From: Amycolatopsis orientalis DSM 40040 = KCTC 9412 | Lineage (GTDB): Bacteria > Actinomycetota > Actinomycetes > Mycobacteriales > Pseudonocardiaceae | Length of the DNA: 64,000 nt | Assembly: GCF_000478275.1 (NCBI RefSeq) | Contig: NZ_ASJB01000070.1 | Coordinates: forward strand, 1-64,000 | Direction of reading: 5' to 3' | Part shown: piece after piece, positions 44,309-53,241 of the stretch | Layout of the letters: the number at the start of each line of letters is the position of its first letter | Numbering within the stretch: the first letter of the stretch is position 1 | The notes under the pieces: model-generated | Told to the model about the DNA's origin: nothing | The model's input: only the letters and a program-made list of their open reading frames with translations | The model's database searches: none | Made by a program: the position numbers and the translations under genes

Positions 44309-45045
44309 CGTTGGGCACCCGCGGAATGCCATTCGGAGTAGTGGTAGCGCGTGTGGCCGAGCGTGCGGTGCCAGTCCAGCTCCGCCGCCGAGGGCTTGCG
44401 GGTGGTGAGTTCGCCCAGTTGCGCGGCCGCCGCGGCACGGACCGCGGCCGTGACTTCGGCAACACCTTTGCGCAGGCCGTGGTCGGCGAGCGACGCGACC
44501 TGGCTCCGATGCGAGTCGAGCGGACGGGGATCCGCCGGTGCCGCGGTGAGGTACCGGCCGACCCGTTCGGCGGCGGTCGAAACGAGCAGGGTCGAATGCG
44601 CGAGCAGGCCCGTTCTCGTCCGGAACACGGCGAAACCGCACAGCTTCGAGTCACCGACGAACAGTCCCCGGTCACCGAGCCGCGACGGCAGCCCGAGTCC
44701 GGCCACCGTCGCGGTCATCAGTTCCCCGAGTGCTTCGAGCGGTCTGTCGGGTTTCCCTGCCAGGCCCTGCCCCGGCAGGACGAGGGTGATGTTGAGATTG
44801 CCGGGATCGTGGAACACCGTGCCGCCGCCGCTGGCCCGGCGCAGCACCGGAACGCCGTCGCTCGCACAGACGTCGGCCTTGACCTCGCGTTCGATCTTCT
44901 GCCCCCGCCCCACGACCACACAGTCGGTGTTGCGCCAGATCCACAGGACCGGCGCCTCCGGTGCGGCGCGCAGGAGGGCTTCGTCGAACGCGAGGTTGTC
45001 GGCCGGGTCGTCGAACGCGGCGACGACTTCCGAGGGGCCGGTCAC
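44302..45045 (-). CDS. Lipoate-protein ligase A-like protein
   Basis: The 247-residue member of the biotin/lipoate A/B ligase family (PF03099) has the acyl-adenylate binding motif RRASGGGTVFHDPGNLNITL and the conserved lysine K134 in GDSKLCGFA. Such enzymes attach lipoate or octanoate to E2 and GcvH proteins. The small C-terminal accessory domain of E. coli LplA is largely absent. GTG 45045 overlaps the pntB stop by four bases, so it is coupled to the transhydrogenase operon. A role as an octanoyl transferase is an alternative. Confidence 0.82.
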   Translation of the reverse strand: MTGPSEVVAAFDDPADNLAFDEALLRAAPEAPVLWIWRNTDCVVVGRGQKIEREVKADVCASDGVPVLRRASGGGTVFHDPGNLNITLVLPGQGLAGKPDRPLEALGELMTATVAGLGLPSRLGDRGLFVGDSKLCGFAVFRTRTGLLAHSTLLVSTAAERVGRYLTAAPADPRPLDSHRSQVASLADHGLRKGVAEVTAAVRAAAAAQLGELTTRKPSAAELDWHRTLGHTRYHYSEWHSAGAQRS

Positions 45046-46427
45046 AGTGCTTTGAGTTCCTCCACGATCTCGCCCACCGACGATTTCGCGTCGCCGAAGA
45101 GCATGCTGGTCTTCGCATCGTAGAAGAGCTCGTTGTCGATGCCCGCGAAGCCCGAGCTCATCGAGCGTTTGAGCACGATCACCGACCGGCTGTGGTTCAC
45201 CTTGAGGATCGGCATCCCGTAGATCGGCGAGCCCGGATCGGTCTCCGCGGCCGGGTTCGTGACGTCGTTCGCGCCGATCACCAGCGCGACGTCGGTCTGG
45301 GCGAACTCGGAGTTGATCTCGTCCATTTCCTTGAGCTGCTCGTACGGGACGTCGGCCTCGGCGAGGAGCACGTTCATGTGCCCCGGCATCCGGCCCGCCA
45401 CCGGGTGGATCGCGTAGGCGACCGTGATCCCCTTGGCCTCCAGCAACTTCGCCATCTCGCGGACCACGTGCTGCGCCTGCGCGACGGCCATGCCGTAACC
45501 GGGGACGACCACGACCTTGTTGGCGTACGCCATCTGGATCGCGGTGTCGGACGCGCTGGTGCTGCGGACCGGCCGGACCTCGCCGGAGCCGCTGCTCGCG
45601 ACCGCCGTACCGCCGCCGAACCCGCCGGCGACGATGGCCGGGATCGACCGGTTCATCGCCTTCGCCATCAGGTTGGTCAGGATCGAACCCGAGGCGCCGA
45701 CGATCATGCCCGCCACGATCAGCGCGGTGTTGTCGAGGGCGAGACCCATGGCCGCCGCCGACAGTCCGGTGAGCGCGTTCAGCAGGGAGATGACCACCGG
45801 CATGTCCGCGCCGCCGATCGGCAGCACGACCACCACGCCGAGCACACCCGCGGCCACCAGCAGGCCGATCATCAGCAGTTCGGCGTCGCCGCCGGTGGCG
45901 ATGACGACGGCGAGGACGACCGCGGCGACCAATACCAGCGCGTTGACCGGCTGCTGCAGTTTGCCCAGGGTGATCGGCCGGCCGGAGATGAGCTCCTGCA
46001 GTTTCCCGAACGCGATGTTCGAGCCCCAGAAGGAGATCGACCCGACGATCGCGGCGAAGAGCGACGCGATCGCGACGTACGCCGGCTCGTGCGCGTAGCC
46101 GTCCGTGGTCCGGAACTCGACCCACGCGATGAGCGCGACCGCCCCGCCGCCGACGCCGTTGAACAGCGCCACCATCTGCGGCATCGCGGTCATCTTCACC
46201 TTGCGCGCGGACGGCACGCCGACGACGACACCGATCGCGACCCCGAGGGCGATCAGCAGCCAGTTGCTCATGCCTGGCGTCAGCAGCGTCGCGATCACCG
46301 CGATGCCCATGCCGACCGCGGCGATCCAGTTGCCGCGCACCGCGGTGCGCGGACCGGTCAGGCCCATCAGGCCGTAGATGAACAGTGCGAAGGAAATGAT
46401 GTAGAGGACGGCGATGAAGGTCGTCAC
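45042..46427 (-). CDS. pntB: NAD(P) transhydrogenase subunit beta
   Basis: The 461-residue subunit has eight to nine helices followed by the NADP-binding domain (VVVVPGYGMAVAQAQHVVRE, then HPVAGRMPGHMNVLLAEA). With PntAA and PntAB it uses the proton gradient to transfer hydride from NADH to NADP+, supplying NADPH for reductive biosynthesis. The GTG start overlaps the pntAB stop, and its own stop overlaps the next gene, so the whole operon is translationally linked. Confidence 0.95.
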   Translation of the reverse strand: MTTFIAVLYIISFALFIYGLMGLTGPRTAVRGNWIAAVGMGIAVIATLLTPGMSNWLLIALGVAIGVVVGVPSARKVKMTAMPQMVALFNGVGGGAVALIAWVEFRTTDGYAHEPAYVAIASLFAAIVGSISFWGSNIAFGKLQELISGRPITLGKLQQPVNALVLVAAVVLAVVIATGGDAELLMIGLLVAAGVLGVVVVLPIGGADMPVVISLLNALTGLSAAAMGLALDNTALIVAGMIVGASGSILTNLMAKAMNRSIPAIVAGGFGGGTAVASSGSGEVRPVRSTSASDTAIQMAYANKVVVVPGYGMAVAQAQHVVREMAKLLEAKGITVAYAIHPVAGRMPGHMNVLLAEADVPYEQLKEMDEINSEFAQTDVALVIGANDVTNPAAETDPGSPIYGMPILKVNHSRSVIVLKRSMSSGFAGIDNELFYDAKTSMLFGDAKSSVGEIVEELKAL

Positions 46428-46723
46428 TTGTCACCACCCTCTTCCGGCTTCTTCGCCTTGAACATCGAAAGCATCCGGTCGGTGACGAGGAAGCCGCCGA
46501 CCACGTTGATCGTGCCGAAGGCGATCGCGATCACCAGCAGGATCTTGTTCAGTACGCCGTCCACGCCGAGGCCGAGCACGATCAGCCCGCCGAGCAGGAC
46601 GATGCCGTGGATGGCGTTGGTCCCCGACATCAGCGGGGTGTGCAGGGTGTTGGGCACCTTCGAAATGACGGTGAATCCCACGAATCCGGCGAGCACGAGG
46701 ATCGCCAGGCTGCCTACCAGCAT
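46424..46723 (-). CDS. pntAB: NAD(P) transhydrogenase subunit alpha part 2
   Basis: The 99-residue membrane subunit has about three helices (LAILVLAGFVGFTVISKVPN, IHGIVLLGGLIVLGLG, ILLVIAIAFGTINVVGGFLV). In E. coli it is fused to PntA; here it is separate, as in Rhodospirillum and mycobacteria. The ATG overlaps the pntAA stop by one base (TGATG). Confidence 0.93.
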   Translation of the reverse strand: MLVGSLAILVLAGFVGFTVISKVPNTLHTPLMSGTNAIHGIVLLGGLIVLGLGVDGVLNKILLVIAIAFGTINVVGGFLVTDRMLSMFKAKKPEEGGDK

Positions 46724-47829
46724 CACTCGCCCCCTTCTTCTTTTCCGGCCACGCAGGCCCCGGCGACGATCTCGTCGGAGAAGTCGAGCGCGAGCTTGCC
46801 TTCCTTGTCGACGAGCAGTTCCAGCAGTTCGGTCACGTTGCGCGCGTACAGCTCGCTGGAATGCGCGGGCATCTCCGCGGCGAGGTTGAGCGGCGAGCAG
46901 ATGGTGACGTCGTACTCGACGACCTCCTCGCCCGGTTTCGTCAGTTCGCAGTTGCCGCCGGACTCGCCGGCGAGGTCGACCACGACACCACCGGCGGGCA
47001 TCCCCTTCACCGCGTCGGCGGTGACGAGGGTCGGCGCCTTGCGGCCGGGGACGAGCGCCGTGGTGATCACAACGTCGAACTTCGTGATCGCCTCGGTGAG
47101 CCTGCGTTGCTGCTCGGCCCTTTCCTCCTCGGTCAGCTCGCGGGCGTATCCGCCTTCGCCGACCGCCTCGATGCCGAGGTCGAGGAATTTCGCGCCGAGG
47201 GATTTGACCTGCTCGCCGACCTCGGGCCGGACGTCGTACCCGGTGGTCTGCGCACCGAGCCGTTTCGCCGTCGCCAATGCCTGCAATCCGGCGACGCCCG
47301 CGCCGAGCACGAGCACCTTCGCCGGTGGCACGGTGCCCGCCGCGGTGGTGAGCATCGGGAAGAACCGGGTGAGTTTCTGCGCTGCCAGCAGAACCGCGCG
47401 ATAACCCGCGACACTGCTCTGCGACGACAACGCGTCCATGGCCTGCGCGCGGGAGATCCGGGGGATCGCCTCGACGGCGAAAGCGCGCACGCCCGCCGAT
47501 TCCAGCGCCGCTATCCCGTCCGGATCGGCACGGGGATTCAGGAAACCGATGAGGATCGTGCCTGTTTTGAGCTTCGCGACTTCGGCCGCGCTCGGAGGCG
47601 CCACTTTCACCACGATGTCGGCATCCCACGCGTCACCGAGCTCCGCGCCCGCCTGCTCGAAGACCTCGTCGGCGAGCAGCGCGCCGGCGCCCGCACCGGG
47701 CTCGACCACCACCCGCATTCCGCGTCCTGAGACACGCTCGATGAGTTTCGGTACCAGCGCGACGCGGCGTTCTCCCTGCCCGGTCTCCCGGACAACACCG
47801 ACCGTGAGCTGCTCGTTTTCTGCCGCCAC
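46723..47829 (-). CDS. pntAA: NAD(P) transhydrogenase subunit alpha part 1
   Basis: The 368-residue soluble NAD(H)-binding subunit resembles alanine dehydrogenase: GVVRETGQGERRVALVP at the start, SSQSSVAGYRAVL, the dinucleotide fold motif VLVLGAGVAGLQA and the mobile loop region TTALVPGRKAP. It heads the pnt operon. GTG 47829 follows GGAGG; the frame is open upstream but unlike the family. The three-gene arrangement is complete. Confidence 0.94.
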   Translation of the reverse strand: MAAENEQLTVGVVRETGQGERRVALVPKLIERVSGRGMRVVVEPGAGAGALLADEVFEQAGAELGDAWDADIVVKVAPPSAAEVAKLKTGTILIGFLNPRADPDGIAALESAGVRAFAVEAIPRISRAQAMDALSSQSSVAGYRAVLLAAQKLTRFFPMLTTAAGTVPPAKVLVLGAGVAGLQALATAKRLGAQTTGYDVRPEVGEQVKSLGAKFLDLGIEAVGEGGYARELTEEERAEQQRRLTEAITKFDVVITTALVPGRKAPTLVTADAVKGMPAGGVVVDLAGESGGNCELTKPGEEVVEYDVTICSPLNLAAEMPAHSSELYARNVTELLELLVDKEGKLALDFSDEIVAGACVAGKEEGGE

Positions 47830-47977
47830 AGGCGACCTCCTCGCTGGAGAGGACCACACGAACTCGCACTGTTTACCATGTCCGGCCGACAAGTCCCATG
47901 GCTGAACGTGTCCGGAAGGCATCTTTGCGTGACATCCGCCATCACGATCGATCCAGCCATCGATCCAGGTGGGGGAT

Positions 47978-48030
47978 GTCATAAGGGGTCCCCATAGGAC
48001 GAATTCCGTCCTATGGGGACCCCTCATGAC
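47978..48030. terminator. Palindrome, class C copy 2, after the DesT-like gene
   Basis: This 53-bp element is nearly identical to 13706-13758. The arms start GTCATAAGGGGTCCCCATAG with one mismatch against the other arm, and the loop is GAATTCC. It lies 26 nt past the stop of the minus-strand TetR gene and upstream of the pnt operon, so it separates two units on the same strand. Confidence 0.65.
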
Positions 48031-48055
48031 ACTTACGGAGCAACGGTTCCGCCCG

Positions 48056-48676
48056 TCACGGAACACTGCGCCAGTTCGGCACCCCCAGAAAGATCAGCCG
48101 CAACCGCCGTTCGGCCGTGCGCACGATCTCGTTGTCGCGCGCGGGGGTCTCGAGCAGCTCGAGCACCGTCGTGAGCATGGTCGTCACGATCAGGTCGGCG
48201 AGCAGATGGAGATCCTCGGTCGCCCATTCGCGGAGATTGTCGAACCGCGCGAGGTCGACGGCGAGTTCGCTGACGAAGAGCTTGAGCTCGAAGCCGATCG
48301 CCTGCCGGACCGGGCCGGTGCCGCCGTAGCGCTCCCGCGTCAGGAAGTGGAAGTGGTCCTCGTGCGCCCGAACGTGCTCGTGCAGGATGCGCACGGACGT
48401 GCGGATCATGTCGTTGTACGCCGCGGGCCTGGTGCGCGCCGAGCGGATCATCGTGCGGAGTGTGCGCATCGACTCCTCGACGAGCGCGACCCCGAGTTCG
48501 TCCATCGATGCGAAATGGCGATAGAACGCCGTCGGCACGATCCCCGCCTGTTTCGCGACTTCTCGCAGGCTCAGGCCGGAAAACCCGCGTTCCGCGACCA
48601 GGTCCAGCGCGGCGTCCAGCAGCGCTTGCCGCGTGCGCTGTTTGCGCTCCTGCCGGGAAACGGGCTCAGTTGTCAC
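48056..48676 (-). CDS. TetR-family regulator, DesT-like
   Basis: The 206-residue protein has helix-turn-helix LREVAKQAGIVPTAFYRHFAS near the N-terminus and a helical ligand domain. It is divergent from a ferredoxin reductase/acyl-CoA desaturase operon. This is the layout of Pseudomonas DesT, which senses the ratio of unsaturated to saturated acyl-CoA and represses desCB. A palindrome of DesT/FabR type lies in the shared promoter. GTG 48676 is chosen at the start of homology. Confidence 0.83.
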   Translation of the reverse strand: MTTEPVSRQERKQRTRQALLDAALDLVAERGFSGLSLREVAKQAGIVPTAFYRHFASMDELGVALVEESMRTLRTMIRSARTRPAAYNDMIRTSVRILHEHVRAHEDHFHFLTRERYGGTGPVRQAIGFELKLFVSELAVDLARFDNLREWATEDLHLLADLIVTTMLTTVLELLETPARDNEIVRTAERRLRLIFLGVPNWRSVP

Positions 48677-48734
48677 GACGGACAGCGTAATCGCCTCCGT
48701 CCTATCACCCACGTCACATCGGCCTCCTCTCGCG

Positions 48735-48789
48735 TTGACAAGCGGGACCATCGCCACTTCACTGTTCAGTGTACAAGCGTTCACTGAAC
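48735..48789 (+). promoter_or_regulatory. Desaturase operon promoter and DesT-type operator
   Basis: TTGACA (48735-48740) and TTCACT (48758-48763) are 17 nt apart. Directly after lies a 26-bp palindrome (48764-48789): GTTCAGTG and CACTGAAC are exact complements around 10 nt, and the inner part reads AGTGTAC-AAGC-GTTCACT. The inner part resembles the palindromes reported for Pseudomonas DesT and enteric FabR. A repressor bound here would cover the transcription start. Confidence 0.62.
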
Positions 48790-48815
48790 TTCTTGGAAAA
48801 ACTTCGGGAGATGTG

Positions 48816-49907
48816 ATGACGGCACTGGTACCGCGCAGGGCCAGGCGGCTGGCCTCGCTGGCCGAGGCCCTGCTCACGCCCCATGGCATGGACCGCTACC
48901 TCGAACTCGTCGATCCGATGCTGGTCCGCCGGGAGATCCGCGGCCTGGTCACCGACGTCCGGCGGCAGACCCCAGACACGGTCACCCTGACCATCCGGCC
49001 GAGCCGGGCCTGGCGCGGCTTCGTCGCGGGTCAGTACGTGCGGGTGACCGTCGAGATCGACGGCGTCCGCCGCACCCGCTGCTATTCGCCCGCCGGTTCA
49101 GAGCACGACGGCACACTGGAACTGACCATCAAGGCCGACCCGCAGGGCCTCGTCTCACGACATCTGAACCGCACGGTCACCATCGGTTCCGTGCTCGGAC
49201 TGTCCACTCCGGACGGTGAGTTCACGCTGCCGTCGCCGAGGCCCCGGCGGATCCTGCTGCTGAGCGGCGGAAGCGGGATCACGCCCGTCCTGTCGATGCT
49301 GCGCACACTGGCGGACGAGCGTCACGAGGGCGATGTCGCCTTCCTGCACTACTCCAACGGCGCCGACGACGCGCTCTACCGCGCCGAACTCGCCGACCTC
49401 GCCCGCCGCCTGCCCGGCCTGCGGGTGGTACACGCGTTCACCCACGCGAAAACCGGTGGCGACCTGCACGGCTTCTTCTCGAAGGAGCACCTCGCGGAGG
49501 CCGCGCCGTGGTATCCGGACGCCGAGACCTTCCTGTGCGGGCCGAAGCCGCTGATGGATTCCGTCCGCGAGGCGTTCGAGGCCGACGGCCTGGGCGCACA
49601 TCTGCACACCGAGGAGTTCACCCCGCCCGCGCTCACCTTCGACACCGAGAGCGCCGAAGGGCAGGTCCGGTTCGCGCGCAGCGGCCGCGAATTCGAGAAC
49701 TCCGGGAAACCGTTGCTGGAGCAGGCGGAAGACGCGGGCCTGCGGCCGGAGCACGGCTGCCGGATGGGCATCTGCTTCTCCTGCACGCAGGTCAAGACCT
49801 CGGGCTGCGTGCGCAACGCCAAGACCGGCGAAACCTCCAGCGAAGAGAACGAAGAGATCCAGCTCTGCATCTCCGTCCCCGTCGGGGACGTCGAGATCAA
49901 CGCTTAG
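48816..49907 (+). CDS. Ferredoxin-NADP reductase-type electron donor with 2Fe-2S domain
   Basis: The 363-residue protein has an FAD domain (RCYSPAG), an NAD(P) domain (LLLSGGSGITPVLSMLR, ending FLCGPKPLMD) and a C-terminal plant-type 2Fe-2S ferredoxin domain with CRMGICFSC and a late LCIS cysteine. It passes electrons from NADPH to the desaturase encoded next, like mycobacterial Rv3230c with DesA3. ATG 48816 follows CGGGAG. The desaturase gene starts 13 nt after its stop. Confidence 0.92.
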   Translation: MTALVPRRARRLASLAEALLTPHGMDRYLELVDPMLVRREIRGLVTDVRRQTPDTVTLTIRPSRAWRGFVAGQYVRVTVEIDGVRRTRCYSPAGSEHDGTLELTIKADPQGLVSRHLNRTVTIGSVLGLSTPDGEFTLPSPRPRRILLLSGGSGITPVLSMLRTLADERHEGDVAFLHYSNGADDALYRAELADLARRLPGLRVVHAFTHAKTGGDLHGFFSKEHLAEAAPWYPDAETFLCGPKPLMDSVREAFEADGLGAHLHTEEFTPPALTFDTESAEGQVRFARSGREFENSGKPLLEQAEDAGLRPEHGCRMGICFSCTQVKTSGCVRNAKTGETSSEENEEIQLCISVPVGDVEINA

Positions 49908-49920
49908 AAAGGACTCCGGT

Positions 49921-51036
49921 ATGACCGGCTTGCAGGACAAACTCACCCCCGCCCAGGTCGAGGAGTTCGGCCGCGAACTGGACGAGATCCGGCAGCGGAT
50001 CGTCGCCGACCTCGGCCAGGTCGACGTCGACTACATCCACAACGTCATCAAGACCCAGCGCGCGCTGGAGGTCGCCGGCCGCGGGCTGCTGTTCGCCGGG
50101 TTCTTCCCGCCCGCGTGGGTCGCCGGGGTGGCCGCGCTTTCGGTGGCGAAGATCCTCGACAACATGGAGATCGGCCACAACGTCATGCACGGCCAGTACG
50201 ACTGGACGCGCGACCCGGCGCTGAGCTCCCAGAAGTTCGAATGGGACAACGTCGCCCCCGCGGAGAACTGGCGCCATTCACACAACTACATGCACCACAC
50301 CTACACCAACATCCTCGACAAGGACCGCGACATCGGTTACGGCGTCCTCCGCCTGGACCCCGCGCAGAAGTGGCACCCGTACTACCTCGGCAACCCGGTG
50401 TACGCGGTGGCGCTGGCGTTCATGTTCCAGTGGGGCGTCATGCTGCACGACCTCGAATTCGACCGCGTCCTCAAGGGCGAGCGCAGCTGGTCGGACAACA
50501 AGGAGGTCGGCCTGAAGATGCTCAAGAAGGCCGGTCGCCAGGTCGGCAAGGACTACGTGCTCTTCCCGCTGCTGACCGGTCCGCTCGCGCCGCTGACCTT
50601 CCTCGGCAACGCGACCGCGAACCTGACCCGCAACCTGTGGGCGTTCTCGATCATCTTCTGCGGGCACTTCCCCGCCGACGTCGAGAGCTTCACCGAGGAG
50701 GAGACCGAGAACGAGTCGCGGGGTCAGTGGTACCTGCGGCAGATCCTCGGTTCGGCGAACATCACCGGCGGCAAGCTCTTCCACATCATGACCGGGAACC
50801 TCTCGCACCAGATCGAGCACCACCTGTTCCCGGACATCCCGGCGCGCCGCTACCCGGAGATCGCGGCCGAGGTGCGGGCGATCTGCGAGAAGTACGGCCT
50901 GCCGTACAACACCGGCCCGCTGCACAAGCAGATGTTCTCGGTGGCCAAGAAGATCGTGAAACTGGCCATGCCCTGGAACGGTGAACGCCGCACTCCCGCT
51001 ACCGTGGGAAGCGACAAGACCCTCCGAGCGGCTTAA
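49921..51036 (+). CDS. Membrane fatty acyl-CoA desaturase (DesA3-like)
   Basis: The 371-residue membrane desaturase has three histidine boxes: HNVMH, HSHNYMHH and HQIEHH, which bind the di-iron centre. It introduces a double bond, probably delta-9, into stearoyl-CoA or similar chains, with electrons from the upstream reductase. It follows that gene in one operon under the palindromic operator. Length and order match mycobacterial DesA3. Confidence 0.92.
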   Translation: MTGLQDKLTPAQVEEFGRELDEIRQRIVADLGQVDVDYIHNVIKTQRALEVAGRGLLFAGFFPPAWVAGVAALSVAKILDNMEIGHNVMHGQYDWTRDPALSSQKFEWDNVAPAENWRHSHNYMHHTYTNILDKDRDIGYGVLRLDPAQKWHPYYLGNPVYAVALAFMFQWGVMLHDLEFDRVLKGERSWSDNKEVGLKMLKKAGRQVGKDYVLFPLLTGPLAPLTFLGNATANLTRNLWAFSIIFCGHFPADVESFTEEETENESRGQWYLRQILGSANITGGKLFHIMTGNLSHQIEHHLFPDIPARRYPEIAAEVRAICEKYGLPYNTGPLHKQMFSVAKKIVKLAMPWNGERRTPATVGSDKTLRAA

Positions 51037-51046
51037 GGTGTCTGAC

Positions 51047-51250
51047 ATGGTCGGTCAGTTCGAAAGCACCAAGGACGTGGTCCAAGAGGTCACCGAGTCG
51101 GCGGCCACCCATATCGGCAACATCGCGACGATCATCACCGGCGCGATCCGGGACATCGCCCGCGAAACCGGCGACTGGCTGACGGACGTCATCGAGATGC
51201 GCGAGGCGTCCCAGCGGGCACAGGCGGACGAACAGCACCGCGAAGACTAG
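51047..51250 (+). CDS. Small protein of the desaturase operon, unknown function
   Basis: The 67-residue protein starts 10 nt after the desaturase stop, with AAGGTG upstream of ATG 51047. The sequence is predicted to be almost wholly helical and amphipathic (TESAATHIGNIATIITGAIR, then ETGDWLTDVIEMRE), with a charged C-terminal end. It has no membrane-spanning stretch. Its position suggests a peripheral membrane helper of the desaturase; I do not recognise a family. Confidence 0.65.
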   Translation: MVGQFESTKDVVQEVTESAATHIGNIATIITGAIRDIARETGDWLTDVIEMREASQRAQADEQHRED

Positions 51251-51298
51251 GGAAACCTGGATGGGCACGGGGCGGGTGGCCACGGCAGGCTGAATGCC

Positions 51299-52570
51299 GT
51301 GACCACCCGCCTCGCCATGCCCCGGCTCGCCGGACGCGTCTTCGGTGCGCAGCTGAGCCGCGCGTACTGGGCCGAGCTGGCGTGGGTGCTGATCGGAGCG
51401 CCGCTGACGCTGGTGTTCGTGGTGCTCGTCGTCGTCGGACTGGTACTCGGGACCGGACTGAGCCTGCTCACCATCGGACTGCCGGTGCTCATCGGCGTTC
51501 TGGCGGGGGCGCGGCTGATCGGCGCCGCGCATATCGGCCTCGCCCGCATCCTGCTCGGAGTGACGGTCACGCCACCCGCCCGGCCCGAGCTGCGGCCGGG
51601 CCTGTGGAACGGGATCAAAAGCAAACTCGGTGATCCGGCGGGCTGGCGCTCGATCGCCTACCTGCTGATCCGGCTGCCGCTCACGCTGATCGAGTTGTTC
51701 CTGGTCGCGACACTGTTCGTCTACGCCGTGAGCACGTTGACCTACCCCCTCTTCTGGTTCACCCTGAACGGCGACGCCATGCCGACGTTCGACCTCCGCG
51801 TCGACACCTGGCCCCTGACCCTGCCGCTCGCGCTGACCGGGCTGGCCGTCCTGCTGGCGATGCCGTGGGTGGTCCACGGACTGACCGAATTCGACCGGCT
51901 GCTCGTGCGCGGCGTCCTCGGCGCCGAGGACCTGTCGAAACGCGTGCGCGATCTCGAACGCAGCCGGGCGACCGCCGTCGACGACGCGGCGCTGCGCCTG
52001 CGCCGGATCGAACGCGACCTGCACGACGGCGCGCAGGCCCAGCTGGTCGCGCTCGCGATGAAGCTCGGCATCGCGAAGGACGAACTACGTGCGGGCGGCG
52101 ACGTCGACCACGTGACGGCCCTGGTCACCGCCGCGCACGCCAACGCGAAGCAGGCGCTGATCGAACTGCGGGACCTCGCCCGCGGTATCCACCCCGCCGC
52201 CCTCGACGCCGGCCTCGGCGTCGCACTGTCCACTTTGGCCGCCAGCTCGGGTATCGACGCGCGGATCTCCGTGGACCTGCCGGCCAGGCCGTCGCCGTCG
52301 ATCGAGACCATCGCCTACTTCACCGTCGCCGAACTGCTGACCAACGCCGCCAAGCACACCTCGTCGGCGATCGAGGTCGACGTCGGTATCGTCGGTGACG
52401 GCTTGCGGCTCGTGGTGCGGGACGGCGGCGAAGGCGGGGCCCGGCTGGAACGCGGCGGCGGACTCGCCGGGATCGCCGAGCGGCTCGCGACCGTCGACGG
52501 CGGGCTCGACATCGACAGCCCCGTGGGAGGGCCTACGGTGATCAGCGCGGAGATACCACTACGGAAATAG
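51299..52570 (+). CDS. Sensor histidine kinase (NarL-type partner)
   Basis: The 423-residue kinase has an N-terminal membrane region resembling the actinobacterial sensor domain (hydrophobic pair VLIGAPLTLVFVVLVVVGLV and a second pair near 120-190). HisKA_3 follows (RIERDLHDGAQAQLVALAMK, histidine in RDLHDG), then an HATPase domain (ELLTNAAKHTSSAIEV, GGGLAGIAERLA). GTG 51299 is the likely start. The response regulator gene begins 4 nt after its stop. The signal is unknown. Confidence 0.9.
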   Translation: MTTRLAMPRLAGRVFGAQLSRAYWAELAWVLIGAPLTLVFVVLVVVGLVLGTGLSLLTIGLPVLIGVLAGARLIGAAHIGLARILLGVTVTPPARPELRPGLWNGIKSKLGDPAGWRSIAYLLIRLPLTLIELFLVATLFVYAVSTLTYPLFWFTLNGDAMPTFDLRVDTWPLTLPLALTGLAVLLAMPWVVHGLTEFDRLLVRGVLGAEDLSKRVRDLERSRATAVDDAALRLRRIERDLHDGAQAQLVALAMKLGIAKDELRAGGDVDHVTALVTAAHANAKQALIELRDLARGIHPAALDAGLGVALSTLAASSGIDARISVDLPARPSPSIETIAYFTVAELLTNAAKHTSSAIEVDVGIVGDGLRLVVRDGGEGGARLERGGGLAGIAERLATVDGGLDIDSPVGGPTVISAEIPLRK

Positions 52571-52574
52571 GAAC

Positions 52575-53231
52575 ATGGGGGGCGGCGTGCGCGTCGTGAT
52601 CGCGGAGGATTCGGCCATCCTGAGGGAGGGACTCGTCGAACTGCTGAACCTTCGGGGCCACGAAGTCGTCGCGGCGGTGGCCGACGGCGACAGCCTGTGC
52701 GCGGCGGTTCGCGAGCACCGGCCGGATGTGTCCATTGTGGATATCCGCATGCCGCCGACGCACACCGACGAAGGACTGCGCGCGTCGATCGCGCTCCGCG
52801 CGGAACTGCCCGGTTGCGCGATCCTGCTGTTCTCCCAGTACGTCGAGACGCAGTACGCGACGGAACTCCTGGCCGACCGCGCGGGCGGTGTCGGTTACCT
52901 GCTGAAGGACCGCGTCGCCGAGGTGTCGGACTTCCTCGACGCGCTCCAGCGGGTCGCCGACGGGGAAACCGTGCTCGACCCCGAAGTGGTCAGCCAGCTC
53001 TTCGCCGCCACCCGGAAGACGGACGCGCTCGCCGGGCTGACCCCGCGCGAGCGGGAGGTGCTGGGGCTGATGGCCGAAGGCCGGTCGAACTCGGCGATCG
53101 CGACCGCGCTGTTCCTTTCGGCGGGCTCGGTGGAGAAGTACGTGTCGAGCATCTTCGGGAAGCTGGCGCTGCCACAGTCCGAAGGGGACAACCGGCGGGT
53201 GCTGGCGGTGCTGCGGTACCTGGAGTCCTAG
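52575..53231 (+). CDS. NarL/FixJ-family response regulator
   Basis: The 218-residue protein has a receiver domain with D56 as phosphoacceptor (SIVDIRMPP), acidic pocket ED at residues 11-12 and lysine in GYLLKDR. A LuxR-type helix-turn-helix follows (LTPREREVLGLMAEGRSNSA, then SAGSVEKYVSSIFGKL). It pairs with the kinase upstream. ATG 52575 or GTG 52587 may start translation; the latter has a GGGGGG site. Targets are unknown. Confidence 0.91.
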   Translation: MGGGVRVVIAEDSAILREGLVELLNLRGHEVVAAVADGDSLCAAVREHRPDVSIVDIRMPPTHTDEGLRASIALRAELPGCAILLFSQYVETQYATELLADRAGGVGYLLKDRVAEVSDFLDALQRVADGETVLDPEVVSQLFAATRKTDALAGLTPREREVLGLMAEGRSNSAIATALFLSAGSVEKYVSSIFGKLALPQSEGDNRRVLAVLRYLES

Positions 53232-53241
53232 TACTGGGCCG

